From Spirometra erinaceieuropaei (lineage: Eukaryota > Platyhelminthes > Cestoda > Diphyllobothriidea > Diphyllobothriidae): DNA of 64,000 nucleotides. Within the stretch, counting starts at the first letter, position 1. Each line of letters begins with the position of its first letter. The notes under the pieces were generated by a model that saw only the letters and a program-made list of their open reading frames with translations, did no database searches and had not been told where the DNA came from. A program made the position numbers and the translations under genes. Below, piece after piece: positions 1 through 11,247 of the stretch. The stretch is taken from positions 254,618 to 318,617 of the forward strand of contig CACRXP010000676.1 in the NCBI GenBank assembly GCA_902702965.1, written 5' to 3'.

Positions 1-430
1 GTACGTCAATAACTATATACACATGGGTACTTATTACAAAATATAACACTAAGTCGCAGCTTGCATATCCACCTTAAATTTTTCTCTAACTACCCTTGGC
101 GATAGCCTTGCTGTTATAAACAGATTGTATGTTATATTACTGGATGCCAGGTCCGTTCTAAAAAAGATGGCCTAGGTCAGAGCGATTGCTTTCGAAATTA
201 TGCCCGATATTATACGTATAACAGGATGTTGGACCCATTATCTAATTCTCGACTTTTCCCATTTTCTAGATGAGTAAGATTTCTAACGTCAGGAGCGCAC
301 AACTAGTTGTGAAAGCAGTTGTGTTCTTTACCCAAGGTTTTCCCTAAAGCATTATCGCTATGATCTGAATGCCTCCTCATCCTCAAAAAAATCGTGTTCT
401 GAATCTGTTATTCTCTCGCCACAAAGAAAG
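1..430. other. Unassigned AT-rich sequence at window start
   Basis: No open frame, splice-flanked exon or repeat that I recognise. The recognisable LINE coding sequence begins just downstream at about 437, so the last part may be decayed 5' sequence of that element. Confidence 0.4.
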
Positions 431-436
431 ACAATT

Positions 437-1560
437 CTTGGCGGCATCTACGACCCCCCAAACTCTTCAGCCAGTGTTGATGCACAACTTTGTGCGATCT
501 TTAACTTTACTTTGGAATCTGCTTTCGATGCTAAGATAATCACTGGGGATTTTAGCCTTCCTGAAATAGACTGGGTTTCGAATGTCTGCACACCTGGATT
601 CCAACCAGTCCAAGATACTGCCAAACTTCCTAACTGGTTTCAGCTTGTGCGCTCTCCAACAAGAAGTAATAAAATCTTGATCTTATCTTCGCCGATGACA
701 TCGCATCTTTTTTCGTCGATTTCTAAAAGGACATTTTTATAATGACCGCGTATTAATTCATCGTTAACCACCACGTACATTTTAAAATAAGACCGGCGCA
801 GATCGAATCTACCTAAATTACAATTACATGGACAGCGACTTAATAAAAAGCTGTAATGAACCATTGGATTGACGTGGTGGTCTCTCCTGTAATGATGCAA
901 CAGTTCTTTGTGATATCATGTCCAATGTTTCAAAAGACATCTTAGAAGTTGTGCCTCTGACTATTCGGACTATCTTGTTCTTAACTTTCTAGGCAACAGA
1001 CGGGGTGTAGAGGTGTCCAGAAATGGACTTAAAAGTTGAGATAACAGCTGCGTGACCTATCCACTAGTTCTTCATCCGTTCATCTTAAAATCACGGAACT
1101 TTTCAAAATGGTCTCAAAAATGCGCCGAACCCGCGACAGGCAGGTAGAATGAATTGCTCTTAGTGATCCAAACTCTGTCAGATTCGTCGCTGAAATCTTC
1201 CTTTATCGGTCCATTTCTAAGCGTGAGGACGAAATTCTACCCTTGCTAACCGATGACGAAATCTTCCTCATCGATGACACTGACAAGGCGGAGTTGTTTA
1301 GTGCTTTCTTTTCGAAACACCTTACTACTGAGTCCGACCCAGTCCCTTTCCTTCGGCCAATTCCAGATAGGACACTGAGTAAAATTGAAGTCTCCTTAAA
1401 TCTTTTCATGAAACATATAAGTTGCTTGAAAAACTCACTCTGATCGGTAATGACGGGATGTCAGATTCGTAATAAACAGCAGTCGGCGGCAGTTATCTAC
1501 TTCGAGGTTAGCAAAGCCTTCGACAAGGTGCCACATTGACGTCTTTGGTAAAACATAAAT
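437..1560 (+). mobile_element. Degenerate LINE (CR1/Jockey-like), endonuclease to early RT
   Basis: The open stretch from about 441 translates to a peptide starting GGIYDPPNSS and containing ITGDFSLPEIDW. This matches the GDFN-type motif of the apurinic endonuclease of non-LTR retrotransposons. It continues with LVRSPTRSNKIL, a usual end of that domain. Around 1240-1410 the peptide with AELFSAFFSKHLTTE matches the linker before the reverse transcriptase. At 1490-1540 the peptide VIYFEVSKAFDKVPH is the RT motif A region (F-D-x-x-K-A-F-D-x-V in intact copies). Here D has become E and a stop follows. The pieces lie in several frames with stops between them, so the copy is dead. The same orientation resumes at 2340. 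The clade is inferred from motif style. Confidence 0.8.
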
Positions 1561-1739
1561 TTAGTTTATTTCGAAAGGATAATAGGCAAGGTCTTTGAAA
1601 ACTCAACTGATTACATGTCAGCTCGTAAGAACTAACTGCACACGAACAAGGAAAATATTCGCTATTAAAACAGTACTTGATTCATTTGAGTAGCATTGTC
1701 ACATAGAAAATATATGCGGGGGTCGTGAGGTATTAGTTC

Positions 1740-2330
1740 AGATTCAGACTGTCGAGGGAAATCAGGCACACCAATAATTATCCGAGTGTTTCTTGAAGAG
1801 TTACAGGGACGTAGCCTCCACGACTGACTGAGGGAGATCGTTCCATTTCTCCAATGCCCTCTGCGGGAAAAATTTGGAACGAAGATTCAGTCCGTAACTT
1901 CATCGAATGACCACGAAGATTGGGCGAAAGGTGCCACTGAACCATGTCCTCAAATTTAAATCCATGTTCAAGGCCACGTATTATTTTGTAGACGAGGATA
2001 AGATCACCTCTTTGCTGCCTGCAACACAGAGGGAGTAAATTAAGTCAATTCAGTCTGTCAATGTAGGATTGGCTTTTTAGACCGTCTACCAGCTTTGTTG
2101 CACGACGTTTTACCTGTTAGAGGCATGTTTGGTCCTTTACTAGCAATTGTCGCCATGCTTGTATGCCATATTCTAAGTGGGACCGAACAAAGGTGCAGTA
2201 AACTTCCCCAAAAAGGTCTTGGTCAAAAGTTACGAACGCCCTTTTGACCGGATGGAGCACTCCATGACGTTTTTTACAGCCTAGTGGCACTGCAGTGATG
2301 GTTTCAGATTATTCTGTATCCAAACCCGAG
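1740..2330 (-). mobile_element. Antisense LINE 3' end (RT C-terminus)
   Basis: Read on the minus strand, this segment gives peptides typical of the C-terminal part of CR1/Jockey-type reverse transcriptases. In order they resemble LPLCCRQQRGDLILVYKII, a GLEHGFKFEDMV-like stretch, LSPNLRGHSMKLRTE, then ALEKWNDLPQSVVEATSL and FKKHSDNYW. Frames shift and stops occur, so it is a decayed copy. It sits between the two + strand pieces of the flanking LINE (437-1560 and 2340-2560), where RT motifs A and B would normally be close. The simplest reading is a later insertion in opposite orientation; a local inversion plus deletion is an alternative. Confidence 0.75.
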
Positions 2331-2339
2331 ATCCTTCTA

Positions 2340-2560
2340 TGAAGATTCTGCGGGGAGCTTTAAATCTTTCAGGGGATATGTCCTCAGGCTTCGAATTCCG
2401 GCCTCCTCCATTCGACTTCACCGGTTCCTGTCTATCCAAACGCTCCCAGAATGTCATAGCTTTTAATAGCTGCTCGACACGTTACTCGATCATTAGTGGG
2501 GTACTTCAAGACATGGTTCTGTGTCCGCTACTCCCTCCTTGCATCAATGATATTTGAACT
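2340..2560 (+). mobile_element. LINE RT fragment, motif B region
   Basis: A 72-codon open frame contains LSKRSQNVIAFNSCST and then SGVLQDMVLCPLL followed by INDI. This corresponds to the S-G-V-P-Q-G-S-V-L-G-P-L-L-F-x-x-Y-I-N-D region of CR1/Jockey-type reverse transcriptases; the key glycines are mutated here. It fits as the continuation of the element at 437-1560, split by the antisense piece. The catalytic YADD-type box expected downstream is not recognisable. Confidence 0.75.
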
Positions 2561-4165
2561 TAAATCAAAAATTCGCAAACGTCTAGTTACGCCGCTCACT
2601 TTAAGTGTTTTGCTCCTATTCTAAGAACACCGCAAATTTCGTGTTGAAAAAATTGATGTTGATTAACTACGCTTATGAAAATGTACTTCTAAAAGGGAGA
2701 TGGAATTTTTATGACCGAAGTATTGTTTCAAGTCTTTTAGCCCTGCCAACCTTCCAGGTGCCATAATTTTTTAGAACAACCCACTCTGGGGTTACTTCAG
2801 CATAGAGGACCTAGATAAAAATTTGTACAAATAAGCTTACTATATCACCCCATGTAGATAGAATGTCCGACAAATCCGCGTAGATATGCTTATTTTTCTT
2901 CCGTCCGCAAATACAGCTAAGGCTTTATTAAGTGCTTCTTCTTCCTGTCCTCGAGTAACGCTGCACTTACCTTTGTATAATGAATGCATGTGACCATAAT
3001 AAAGTTGGGAATCCTCAGGGAGGTTTTGCTAGACAACTCGTCTTTCAAGTTGCATTTAGCGTTTATTACACTAATAGGTGCCAGTTGGCAGACGTTACGT
3101 TTTCGTCGATAAGAAAACGTGAAGCTGGACTTTGCTGCCTGTTTGGCATTAACTCTAGCTCAAAGCTTCCGCGCATTGAAATTCTCAGCCCTTGAGATCG
3201 TTTTTTGTCACACGTTATTCCTACACGGTGATTCCGCCGCCCCTTTGCTCTAAAGCTAAACGCTCCCTCATTTTTCATCCGAATAGAATAGAATAGAATA
3301 GGTTTATTGTAGCGCCAGAACTTAGAGCATCGCCTAAGATATTGACATTCAAATCGAAATTTCGTGAGCGCATTATACCGGAAAGTATAGTCACTAATGG
3401 CCGTCTCATCCCCGAACACTCGGCTTCTTGACTTTGATAAGTGTCTTCCTGGGATTTAATGGCAGGTAATTAATGTTTGCTTGTTCAGGTGGAAACTCTT
3501 ACTTATATTTTTACAATACCCTGTGTTTAAATTGACTACTAAACCCATTGCTATTACCCTTCTCCCAGAGCGATGATTTGCGCTGGTTCCTGATGTCAAC
3601 TCCTCAATTTGCCTCCAAGCGGTCTGTTGTCGAGCACTGAGTAATCCTCTGTTTTTGCCATCTGCTAGTAGTTTGATCGGTCGGAAAGGAAGTGTCATTG
3701 TCGCATCCCCCCGTACGCCTTCATGAGCGCCACAACTTTTAGTGTCCTCTCCTCGACTAGACTCTAAGTGGACTGTGACCTATCGCGTTTGGCTTCCCCT
3801 CATCTCGCAACTTTAACGCGAACAGCTGCATCCGGTTTAGAAATTCTGCTCTGACGATGTCTGTTACGAGTCCCCTGTACGCTGCCATGTGCAGATCAGT
3901 CCTATCTGATTCGAATAATAAGCCTTTCATGAGCGACAGTTTTCTCTGTCTAGAAGTTAGTGAGACCACATACTTTTTTCTCATTCAAAAGAATGAGTTT
4001 TTTTATTTCTCGCAGATAGTTTTTAGCACCTGACTTCCTATTCTAAAAGATTCGACGAAATACGCTACGGAGTCTGGGTGAGTGTTCTAAAAATTGCTTA
4101 AAAATTTACTTTGCTGTGAAAGTACCCTCGAGCGTACTTGAAAGACGCTATTTATTAATTTACTT
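2561..4165. other. Unassigned sequence after the LINE fragment
   Basis: Small open frames exist on both strands (a 117-codon one on the minus strand at 3066-3419, a 75-codon one at 3757-3984) but none shows a domain I recognise or clean splice flanks. It may include further decayed LINE sequence. A short pentanucleotide repeat is listed separately. Confidence 0.4.
3282..3303 (+). repeat. Short (GAATA)n microsatellite
   Basis: Four uninterrupted copies of GAATA followed by GG. It is too short to be informative on its own. Confidence 0.85.
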
Positions 4166-4174
4166 TGACTACCT

Positions 4175-4395
4175 TGGGCTCGGAGCGTGAACGAGGTTCT
4201 ACTCGGCAAATAGAGTCGGTTTCCGTAACCTCGGGTGGTCGGGGGTGGCAACCTATGCTTAACTTCCCTACATAAAAGAGGGTTAATATAAAATAATGTT
4301 CGAACCCTTGCTGCAGCGAAGGATCTCGCGACTGCTTGACCAGGCTGTCTTCTTAGGTGTTCGCTCGCCTCTTGCCCCTGAAAAAAGGATTTTTA
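4175..4395 (+). repeat. Interspersed repeat R, copy 1
   Basis: Shares blocks in the same order with 24483-24955. These include GGTTTCCGTAACCT, a GGTGGTC-GGGGTG-CAACCT block, a TAAT-TTCG-CTTGCTG stretch and GCTTGA-CA-GGCGTCTT near the end. Copy 1 lacks about 270 bp present in copy 2 between the CCGTAACCT and GGTGGTC blocks. The family is unidentified; no coding capacity is evident. Confidence 0.6.
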
Positions 4396-4882
4396 TCAAT
4401 TTTACAACCACTGGTATGTTTGACTGTACCCGGTTACCATATAATTTTACTGGCCCGAGGAGAATTTATCGAAAGCAACCTATGCTCACCAACGCATCTT
4501 GTTTATTCTATCTGTCGGCAATGCCGGCGGGATTATGCAGTTAGTTGCTTAAACCTCTTTCTATTTCCACAGTCAAACTCAGGATATCATGTAAATGACC
4601 ACCAAGTCCTGTAGTATTTTTATTACGCTTGTTTTTGCTTTATGAGTAGGTGCTTTTTTTCGCCTGCTGCCGGTCTCAATCTACCAATATCCAGCCTTCT
4701 GTTGAGATGTGCAGTGACTAGATTATGATCTACAATCAACCTTTTCTTAAAACAAGGTACCATAATGTCGTTATCTACGTGGAGAAAATCACCATGTCTC
4801 GATCTCTTAACGAGCTACTGTCTACCAATTTTGTTTTACTGCATCAATTACAAGCATAGAAGCTTGCGAGACCCTTTTTTAG

Positions 4883-5149
4883 ATGCACGCAGGATCATGT
4901 TATTAACACAAGAGGAATTACGCATAGGATTATCTCTGGTCTTAACGTATTTGTGGATTTCCTCTGCAAACTGTGATTCTTTTCATGACTTTAAAGTGGT
5001 GGAGAAACCAACAATATACCATGGGATGGAGAACTTATTTGACAATAATCCTTTTTCGCACACGGATTTGTTTATGCGTACGGGCCAAACGTTCTCAATT
5101 TTGATCAGTATGCAAGAGGAAATGATGATAAACGCCCTTAGAATATATG
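4883..5149 (+). CDS. Exon of large modular (Ig/FN3-like) gene, phase 1 to 1
   Basis: An 89-codon open segment follows an acceptor with a C/T run (ACCCTTTTTTAG) and ends at the strong donor GTACGTG. Both ends interrupt a codon after its first base (phase 1), as in most other exons on this strand. The open frame extends upstream to 4765, but the tract before 4883 reads as an intron end. The peptide is mixed hydrophobic and polar, with LRIGLSLVLTYLW early, then KPTIYHGMENLFDNNPF and DLFMRTGQTFSILISM. No family is recognised; alternating hydrophobic stretches suit a beta-sandwich. It is the first exon I can see and does not look like a true first exon, so the gene probably begins to the left. Confidence 0.55.
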
Positions 5150-5621
5150 GTACGTGTAATACAATCCATCTTTAAACCCTAAAATTTGCATTTACGAACT
5201 GCCTTTACTACAATTTTGGGGAAGAATTTGCCATTTTAATATAACGTCAAAACGTTTTCCGATGGATCATGTCAACTTGACGGTAAAAAAATAACATCAC
5301 GTAACCCAGCTGAACGGAAAAGGGCAAAAAATGTTGCCTAATTATTTAATAAATTAAAGTGGAAATGCTTAATTGGTCATGGAATCTTTAATAATGCACC
5401 AGAATCAGCCAAATTTATTCGAAAATCTATCTTGTATTCAAGAGCAAATAATACTTACTGGAGTCGCCGATGATTGATGGCTGCAATCTTCGGCTGCGGA
5501 GATCCGTTTAGCTTCTATTATCGAGAGTCAATTTTAATTAAGGAATTAACACATAAAATATATTTTGTTTTATAATAAATAATAATTCCTACTTCGTCAA
5601 AACGCCTTCATTCAACTTTTT

Positions 5622-5652
5622 TGGGGAAGGGGGGAGGGGAGAGGGGAGGGGG
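5622..5652 (+). repeat. G-rich tract
   Basis: About 31 bases of almost only G with scattered A, containing several G4-G6 runs. By composition it could fold as a G-quadruplex. No adjacent gene signal explains it. Confidence 0.7.
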
Positions 5653-5846
5653 TACCGTAGTTCGTTTAGTAATAAATCGGATGGGAAAGGCCAAAAAGAG
5701 CTTTCTTAAGGTCGTAAATGGGAAGGTCGTTAAGGAAAGGCGTCCCGCATCCATAGCGCCGTATCGCGACTTTTCGCAATTGTTCCCATAGCGACTACAT
5801 GGACAAAATCCGCTATAAATCCGTCATTGTATCGCGACTTTTCCAC

Positions 5847-5868
5847 AGCGAGGTGACGTCACCTCGCT
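5847..5868. repeat. Perfect 22-bp palindrome centred on TGACGTCA
   Basis: The two 11-base halves (AGCGAGGTGAC and GTCACCTCGCT) are exact reverse complements with no spacer. The centre TGACGTCA matches the cAMP-response-element consensus. Nearby, TATCGCGACTTTTC occurs twice (about 5763 and 5831). It lies inside a presumed intron, so a regulatory role is only a possibility; a transposon terminus is the alternative. Confidence 0.8.
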
Positions 5869-6375
5869 ATGGAATTGCTACTAGGGTATTATTACTCTAA
5901 GTCATAAATACAAAAGGCCTCTTTGCATCAAGTCTGGACCGTTGAAGCGGGTACTTGAATTTTTTAAGTTTTACTTGCAAATGATATATTATTGCAATTA
6001 GCGTTAGTCTTGGTTTCGCAGGAATCATATCTGCTTGACATCTCGCAGACTACAGACCAATATTAACAAACTTACATCACATCAGTAAATTTCTTTATTC
6101 ACTTTATTGCTGTCAGTACTGTCAGTAATGGGATTGTAAAATAATAAATGAACATTTCGGAGATTGCTGTGTCTACGTTTGAAAGGGTTACGTGCACGTT
6201 CATAGCCCCTAAACGCTAGTCATTATGTCCTTGACGTTTGCGAGTGCCTGGCCGCAATAACGACTTTGGCATAGGTATCAACCTGGACCCAATTTACGAG
6301 TCTTTCATTAGTGGTATGGCGTCTCAAATTTACAAAACTCTCCGAAACAGTAGTTTATAATGCATTCACGGTAAG

Positions 6376-6519
6376 ACGAGAAATTGTTTGTCAAAACCGT
6401 GCTTAATAAGCGGATAGATCAACTTCCTTCTCTTACTCCTGGCGACCTTATTCGAGTATTGGAATTCCTTGTCAAATGTGCATCCCAGAGACGTCCAGTG
6501 ACCCTTGTGATTGAAGATT
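6376..6519 (+). CDS. Candidate exon, phase 1 to 1
   Basis: The open stretch encodes KTVLNKRIDQLPSLTPGDLI followed by RVLEFLVKCASQRRPVTLVI. It looks protein-like and ends at a plausible donor (GATT then GTAACT) in phase 1, matching the preceding and following exons. The weak point is the acceptor: the only one giving phase 1 (GGTAAG at 6370-6375) lacks a pyrimidine tract. The peptide looks helical rather than beta-rich, unlike its neighbours, so it could also be transposon remnant. Confidence 0.3.
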
Positions 6520-7710
6520 GTAACTCATGTTTCTACCTGGGCCTTTTATGTTCATCCACAAATCCATTCTGCAGAAGGGAGCATAGCTGATCAATGTAAG
6601 CAGTACATATTTTTAAAATACCCAACTGTCCATTAACATTTCGAAAACTTGCGTAATTAAAATGAATGACACAAGTAGCTGTAAGTGTTGTGAAATTAAA
6701 CTGTCCCCCATAGTGCACTTGAAGCTAAGCGCATGGCCTCCGTACAATATGCTGTGTAGAGTATAACGTCTACCAGTGTGTTTTTGGCTACGTAATTGCA
6801 CAGATACACTGGCAAATAATGTGTAAAATGCATCTTTTTATCATTTACATAAAACGTAATTTTAACATTTTCTTACTTAGGTATGCTTATGAACTTGCTC
6901 AGACACACCTTTTAAGATTGCGCGTACTCGTAGGTTTCGTTTATAATTTGATGTGTCATAGCAAGAGTGACGAGATCTAGTAATTTGTTTTTAATTTTAC
7001 CATTAGATATGTGTGAATGTCGAAAATTAATGAAAATATCTTTTGCGTTCTCCAGATTGCGCATAAGCAATAAAGCCCATCCCGGCATAGTTTAACAGGT
7101 ATTGCCGGTTTTGCTTATAAACTTAAAAGTCACTGTACAAAAGCTTGTGCAAAATATAGTCAACGTTGTTAGTCTTCTTTAAAACAACATTTTCCACCAT
7201 GCTTCATCAAGGCTTCACCATCAAAATTGAGTCTCTTTATAACACAATAGCAGAAACGTGTATAAGAAGTACACATCCTAAGACGTACTGTAGTGTCAAA
7301 TATGTTCGTTTAATATGTATTTGATAAAGAGGTTAATTCTGCTGACTTGTCGGCCACAGGAACCGCAGTTCTAAAACAAGTGGACGCGAGAAAAATTTGA
7401 AAATGCAAAACCTCACGAAGTCTTATCTCTGACAATCTGCCGCTATATTTAGCAGACATCCTAACAAGCATGTTTTCGACAACAGATTTGGCATTGCACA
7501 CAATGATCATTTAGTGAATTTTTTGCACACTAATGTGTTTTAGCTGTTTTGTATCAAATATGCCTACAACTGTCGAGGACTTTTATCATACATTTTGTAG
7601 CATGACGCCCTTTAGTAATAAAGTTTGCCCGTTGTCGTTTTCTGAAGCAAGTAGTTAACGTTCTTAGATCCGCTGTGTTTTAAGTAATAAACAAATTATG
7701 ACTGGACCTT

Positions 7711-7802
7711 AGGTGTTCCACATCTCGGGGTTGAATATGGCTGGCTGACCGCTGCTACCATGCCAGAAATGGCCGTTACAGTCTCTCTTGTCTTTGTCGA
7801 TA
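7711..7802 (+). repeat. Truncated tRNA-derived SINE (family B), body and 3' end
   Basis: Shares with 14121, 36984 and 63850 the ordered blocks GGTGTT-CACA-CTCGGGG, TATGGCTGGCTGA, CCAGAAATGGCC and CTCTTGTCTTTGTCG. The tRNA-like head is absent here. A 5'-truncated copy is typical of retroposed SINEs. Confidence 0.7.
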
Positions 7803-9043
7803 ATAGTACTCTGTCGAAATTTCTATCTCGTAAAATTAACTTAAAATTCCTTTGCTGGCGCGCTTTACTGAATCCAAGCGTAGTAATGTAGTTTTAAATA
7901 AAACCTGCTCCTTGTTTTTTGTCTTCTGTCGGTTAACGATACTACCCACTTTATCTTATTGCTTTATTTGTAAGTTACTAGATGCCAATATTTACTGAAA
8001 ACTATCATTAGAACAACATTTGCAACCGATACTTCATCCGCATATACCTGAGTGGGACATTTTGTAACCTATCTAATCGTAACTTACAGTCCGACAAGCA
8101 GTAGCTTAACCAAAATGAACAGCTAAACTCAGCGTTGGTCTAAGTAATTAATGGACCTGTACCAATCACTTTAATTTATAAACATGATCCAACTAATGGC
8201 CCTTTCAGAAAATAACCGAGTTTCTTTATTCACTATAATTGCGATTGGGGAGAATATTGAAACCTGCTCCCTGTAAATGCGTCTGTCGGACATGCAACGT
8301 CACATTGTCATTTTGATTGCCACTTTTGTTAACGCATGATATTTGTGGATAGCAGTCCATTTTAATGAAAGCACCGCGGATTACCCCTAATAATTTTGGA
8401 AAAATTACGTAGTTCGTGCAACGTCCTTCTTGAACTAATTTACTTAATCGATCAACAAGAACAAAAGGGCTAGCATATCTTGTGATTATCATCGTCAAAA
8501 GTAAAATTCAAGCTATAGACATTATTGCTGCATTTTAGACATAAGGTTCAGTTGTGTTTTGACTCAGCTTCTATCAAACAACAATTGCCTTTTTACGCCC
8601 TGCCTTACCTAAGGTATGTGCAGCTACTTATCATAATATAGGATATTATAAAAATATTACACTTGTTCTGATTTCATGAAGATATTGCCTACTGATAATG
8701 CGCCTGATCATGCATGTTTAGTTTTCCGACTCTCAACAGCATAGGCGATAACGGACGCACAAATGATTGTCAGTAATCCCAAAATTTCGGTACATCAAAA
8801 TCAATAATACTGCTAAAGCCTTTAGGCTAACAAACAGTCTTGTTTTGTGTATTCTCTCTTGTGCCCCTTGGCAAAGTTTGATATCAACAGTTAATTTACA
8901 AACTATTTACACGTTATCAGACTTGGTCTGCATTTCGCTCCCAAAAATAGCACCAAGCCTTTAAAAAAGTAAGCATCAACTTATGGAAACATCCCCAATG
9001 CTCTGTTTTATGACGTACATTGTTACTTATTTGCGTCTTTTAG

Positions 9044-9307
9044 CCGACTACTCCGATGACATTAGACACACGATCCGTGCTGGATATATAAATTCCGAGA
9101 TGAATCATGAAAAGAGTCTTCTGATGCCCTGCGAAGAATCGGAGAGTGGATATATCTGCAGGCTAGTATGCGACACCATCGGAAACCGCTCTGTGATCGG
9201 AAAGAGTGTCTTTTGGACAGCAAAAAACATGGGCTCCGATAGTTGGGTCCGAATTTATGAAGCGAAAGTCAAGACGTCACCACTGGAATTAAAAAACAAA
9301 TCAGCAG
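9044..9307 (+). CDS. Exon with Ig-like half-domain, phase 1 to 1
   Basis: Acceptor GCGTCTTTTAG, then 88 codons, ending at donor GCAG/GTAAGC. Both ends are phase 1. The middle of the peptide reads LLMPCEESESGYICRLVCD and then TIGNRSVIGKSV. The pattern S-G-Y-x-C followed by a G-N-type turn resembles strands F and G of immunoglobulin-like domains, where the cysteine pairs with strand B. A later stretch (KNMGSDSWVRIYEAKVK) may start the next module. Four cysteines suggest an extracellular protein. The Ig call rests on motif shape only; exon status is firm on splice-site and phase grounds. Confidence 0.65.
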
Positions 9308-9844
9308 GTAAGCGGAGTTGTGTCAGCCAAATGACTACTTATCCGGTGGAATTTTAAACAAGTCTTTGCTCCCAAAACTCTTCACCAGTCTTAAAAAAAA
9401 TAACAGCAATTATCGCATTCTAAGTCTTAGAAATATGTATGCTGTATTGAGAGGACTGTAAACTCTCAGGCTTCTGATAACGTGATTTTTTCACAAGGGT
9501 TGCTAAAATGCTATAATAATCACATTTACATCACCGTTACGTAGAACCTATTGCAAACAGATGTCAAAATCTCCCAAATTGTCAAGTACACAGTGCTTTT
9601 CGACAGAACACTAAACTTGATTATACTGAATTTTCAAGACGTCACGGTAACCCGTCCTCATATAAGTAAAGTCGACTGCACTTGGGCTTGTACTTGGCTG
9701 GATTGCTCTTACTAAGGAAAAATGAAATAAACCTGTTGTCATTCGCAAAAAGGTCTAAGTCTATGCAATAACACAAGGACTTTTCCGATCAGACATAATC
9801 GTTCTAATGACAAATCGCGTCCACGTGAAATTACCTTTCTTATT

Positions 9845-9852
9845 GCCTCATT
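9845..9852 (+). repeat. Merlin target-site duplication, left
   Basis: GCCTCATT directly before the left inverted end, repeated exactly at 10643-10650 after the right end. Eight-to-nine-bp duplications are characteristic of the Merlin/IS1016 group. Confidence 0.9.
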
Positions 9853-10642
9853 GGTAACAATCGGGAGATGACACCAAAAAAATCCGTTGCCTAGAAATAG
9901 TACCTTTAACAGTGAACTCAAACGCCTTCAGGCTATATCAGTAGTTGCAGGCCTACTTTCACGCACTACTTGGACTTTCCCCGACGGCCTAACATGGGCT
10001 GGCCGAACAAACATGGCGGTAGGTTACATGGACGATGGCCGCTGTTACCCAACCTTCTCCATCGTTACACACGTACACCTAAATATACGACATACATTCG
10101 CATTATGGCAGTTTATTACAAAACAAAATCACTTTTGAACAAAATAAGTCTGCACAACATGGGACAGGAACAGTTCCCGGACATCTGTCAAAGCCATGGC
10201 ATTGAGGCCAAACCAAAGACGATACTGTACTTCGTCTATGTGAGCCCACACAGCTCGACCACATACAGGGTCTCCCTCGTGGAGTTTCCTTTTCAGTCTA
10301 CTCCAGTATGCCTCAATGGCATTGGTGTGCCGTCCGGTGATAGGGTCTTTGAAGTTCTTTGAGTGGTTAACAGAGAAATGTCTATAACCTTCTGAGGGAA
10401 GACGATTATACGCCTTCCACTCGTCCGTTACCACTATGCTGTCTTTGGCGACGCATTTTGTAATAACGGAACGGAGAGCGGGCCAACTTCGATCATTCAT
10501 CTGCTCAAATAAGGCTTTCCATCGGCTAATATCGTACATCCTGACCAGCCACCACCCATAAAACCCCTATTATCACCTGTCCCATAAGACAGACTGCTTT
10601 GGTTAGGCGGATTTTTTTGGGTGCCATCTCCCGATTGTTACC
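9853..10642 (-). mobile_element. Merlin-type DNA transposon, internally shortened
   Basis: The ends 9853-9886 and 10608-10642 are inverted repeats of 34 and 35 bp, differing by one substitution and one base gap. They begin GGTAACAATCGGGAGATG outside-in. The element is flanked by an identical 8-bp duplication. Inside, the minus strand encodes the C-terminal half of an ISXO2/IS1595-like DDE transposase. At 790 bp it is shorter than a full autonomous element would need, and the N-terminal part is absent, so it is a deletion derivative. Near-identical ends and an exact duplication suggest insertion after the surrounding LINE and Penelope fragments had decayed. It sits in the intron between the 9.0 and 11.2 kb exons. 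Confidence 0.9.
10129..10539 (-). pseudogene. Merlin transposase, C-terminal part (ISXO2-like DDE domain)
   Basis: 136 codons without interruption. The segment VVTDEWKAYNRL carries the second catalytic aspartate (T-D-x-W-x-x-Y), followed by HFSVNHSKNFKDP and then TNAIEAYWSRLKRKLHEG with the final glutamate (T-N-x-I-E-x-x-W-x-x-L-K-R). This order is the hallmark of the ISXO2-like transposase domain used by Merlin. The first catalytic aspartate region and the N-terminal zinc-binding part are missing. The copy cannot make a complete enzyme although the remaining frame is intact. The terminal repeats could still be mobilised by an enzyme supplied elsewhere (inference). Confidence 0.85.
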
Positions 10643-10650
10643 GCCTCATT
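10643..10650 (+). repeat. Merlin target-site duplication, right
   Basis: GCCTCATT, identical to 9845-9852, directly after the right inverted end. Confidence 0.9.
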
Positions 10651-11247
10651 TAACCTTCAACAACTAGTACGAGAAAAGTGGTCTAAGACAGAGAGCGGTT
10701 TATGGTAGCTTTCAGTCAAGAACTGGCATTTCCATCACCTGGCCTGTAGTTAATCATTTATTCCACGTTTTATACTAAATGTCGGCCAAGATAGTGGACC
10801 TATCGCATCTAGACTTTATTCAATTTTTTACGGGTTTCCAGTTTCCCTGACTTTGCATGTATTTTTTCTTAGCAAGTTCGTTTCACGTCTATCATCCATA
10901 CTGCCATAGAGGGGCTTAATAAGGCCGGAAGTTAAAAGGGGATTTTTGAAAATTGATTGTGTTTTTACCTTATGACGTAGACTAAAAAAGTTATACACAT
11001 TCTCCGGCACCGAAAACACTGACGTCTTCCCATAGCAGTTGCCATTCTGCTATCGAAAGTCCACAAACACTTCCTGTTGTCTGTTTATGCACTATTTTGT
11101 TGTTTTTGCATTTCCTTAAGCATAATCATGGGGAAAGTACTTGAGGACTTTGAACTTTTAATGCGTTCTTCAGTCAACCATTTCTTACTTTACGTACATA
11201 GTGCGCGTATTGCTGTTTTCAGGAAAAATCCGAGGCTTATTTACCAG

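Larger units (their letters stand above)
5870..9043. other. Presumed intron, mostly unassigned
   Basis: AT-rich DNA between the exons at 4.9 and 9.0 kb. Apart from the candidate exon near 6.4 kb and a SINE fragment at 7.7 kb I see no gene, tRNA or known element. Short open frames (for example minus strand 8226-8498, 90 codons) have no recognisable motif. Confidence 0.45.

Noticed and set aside
4765..4882. Upstream extension of the 4883 exon to an ATG, giving a 136-codon single-exon gene
   Set aside because: A good acceptor with a T run sits at 4882, the frame ends at a strong donor, and the phase fits a multi-exon gene.
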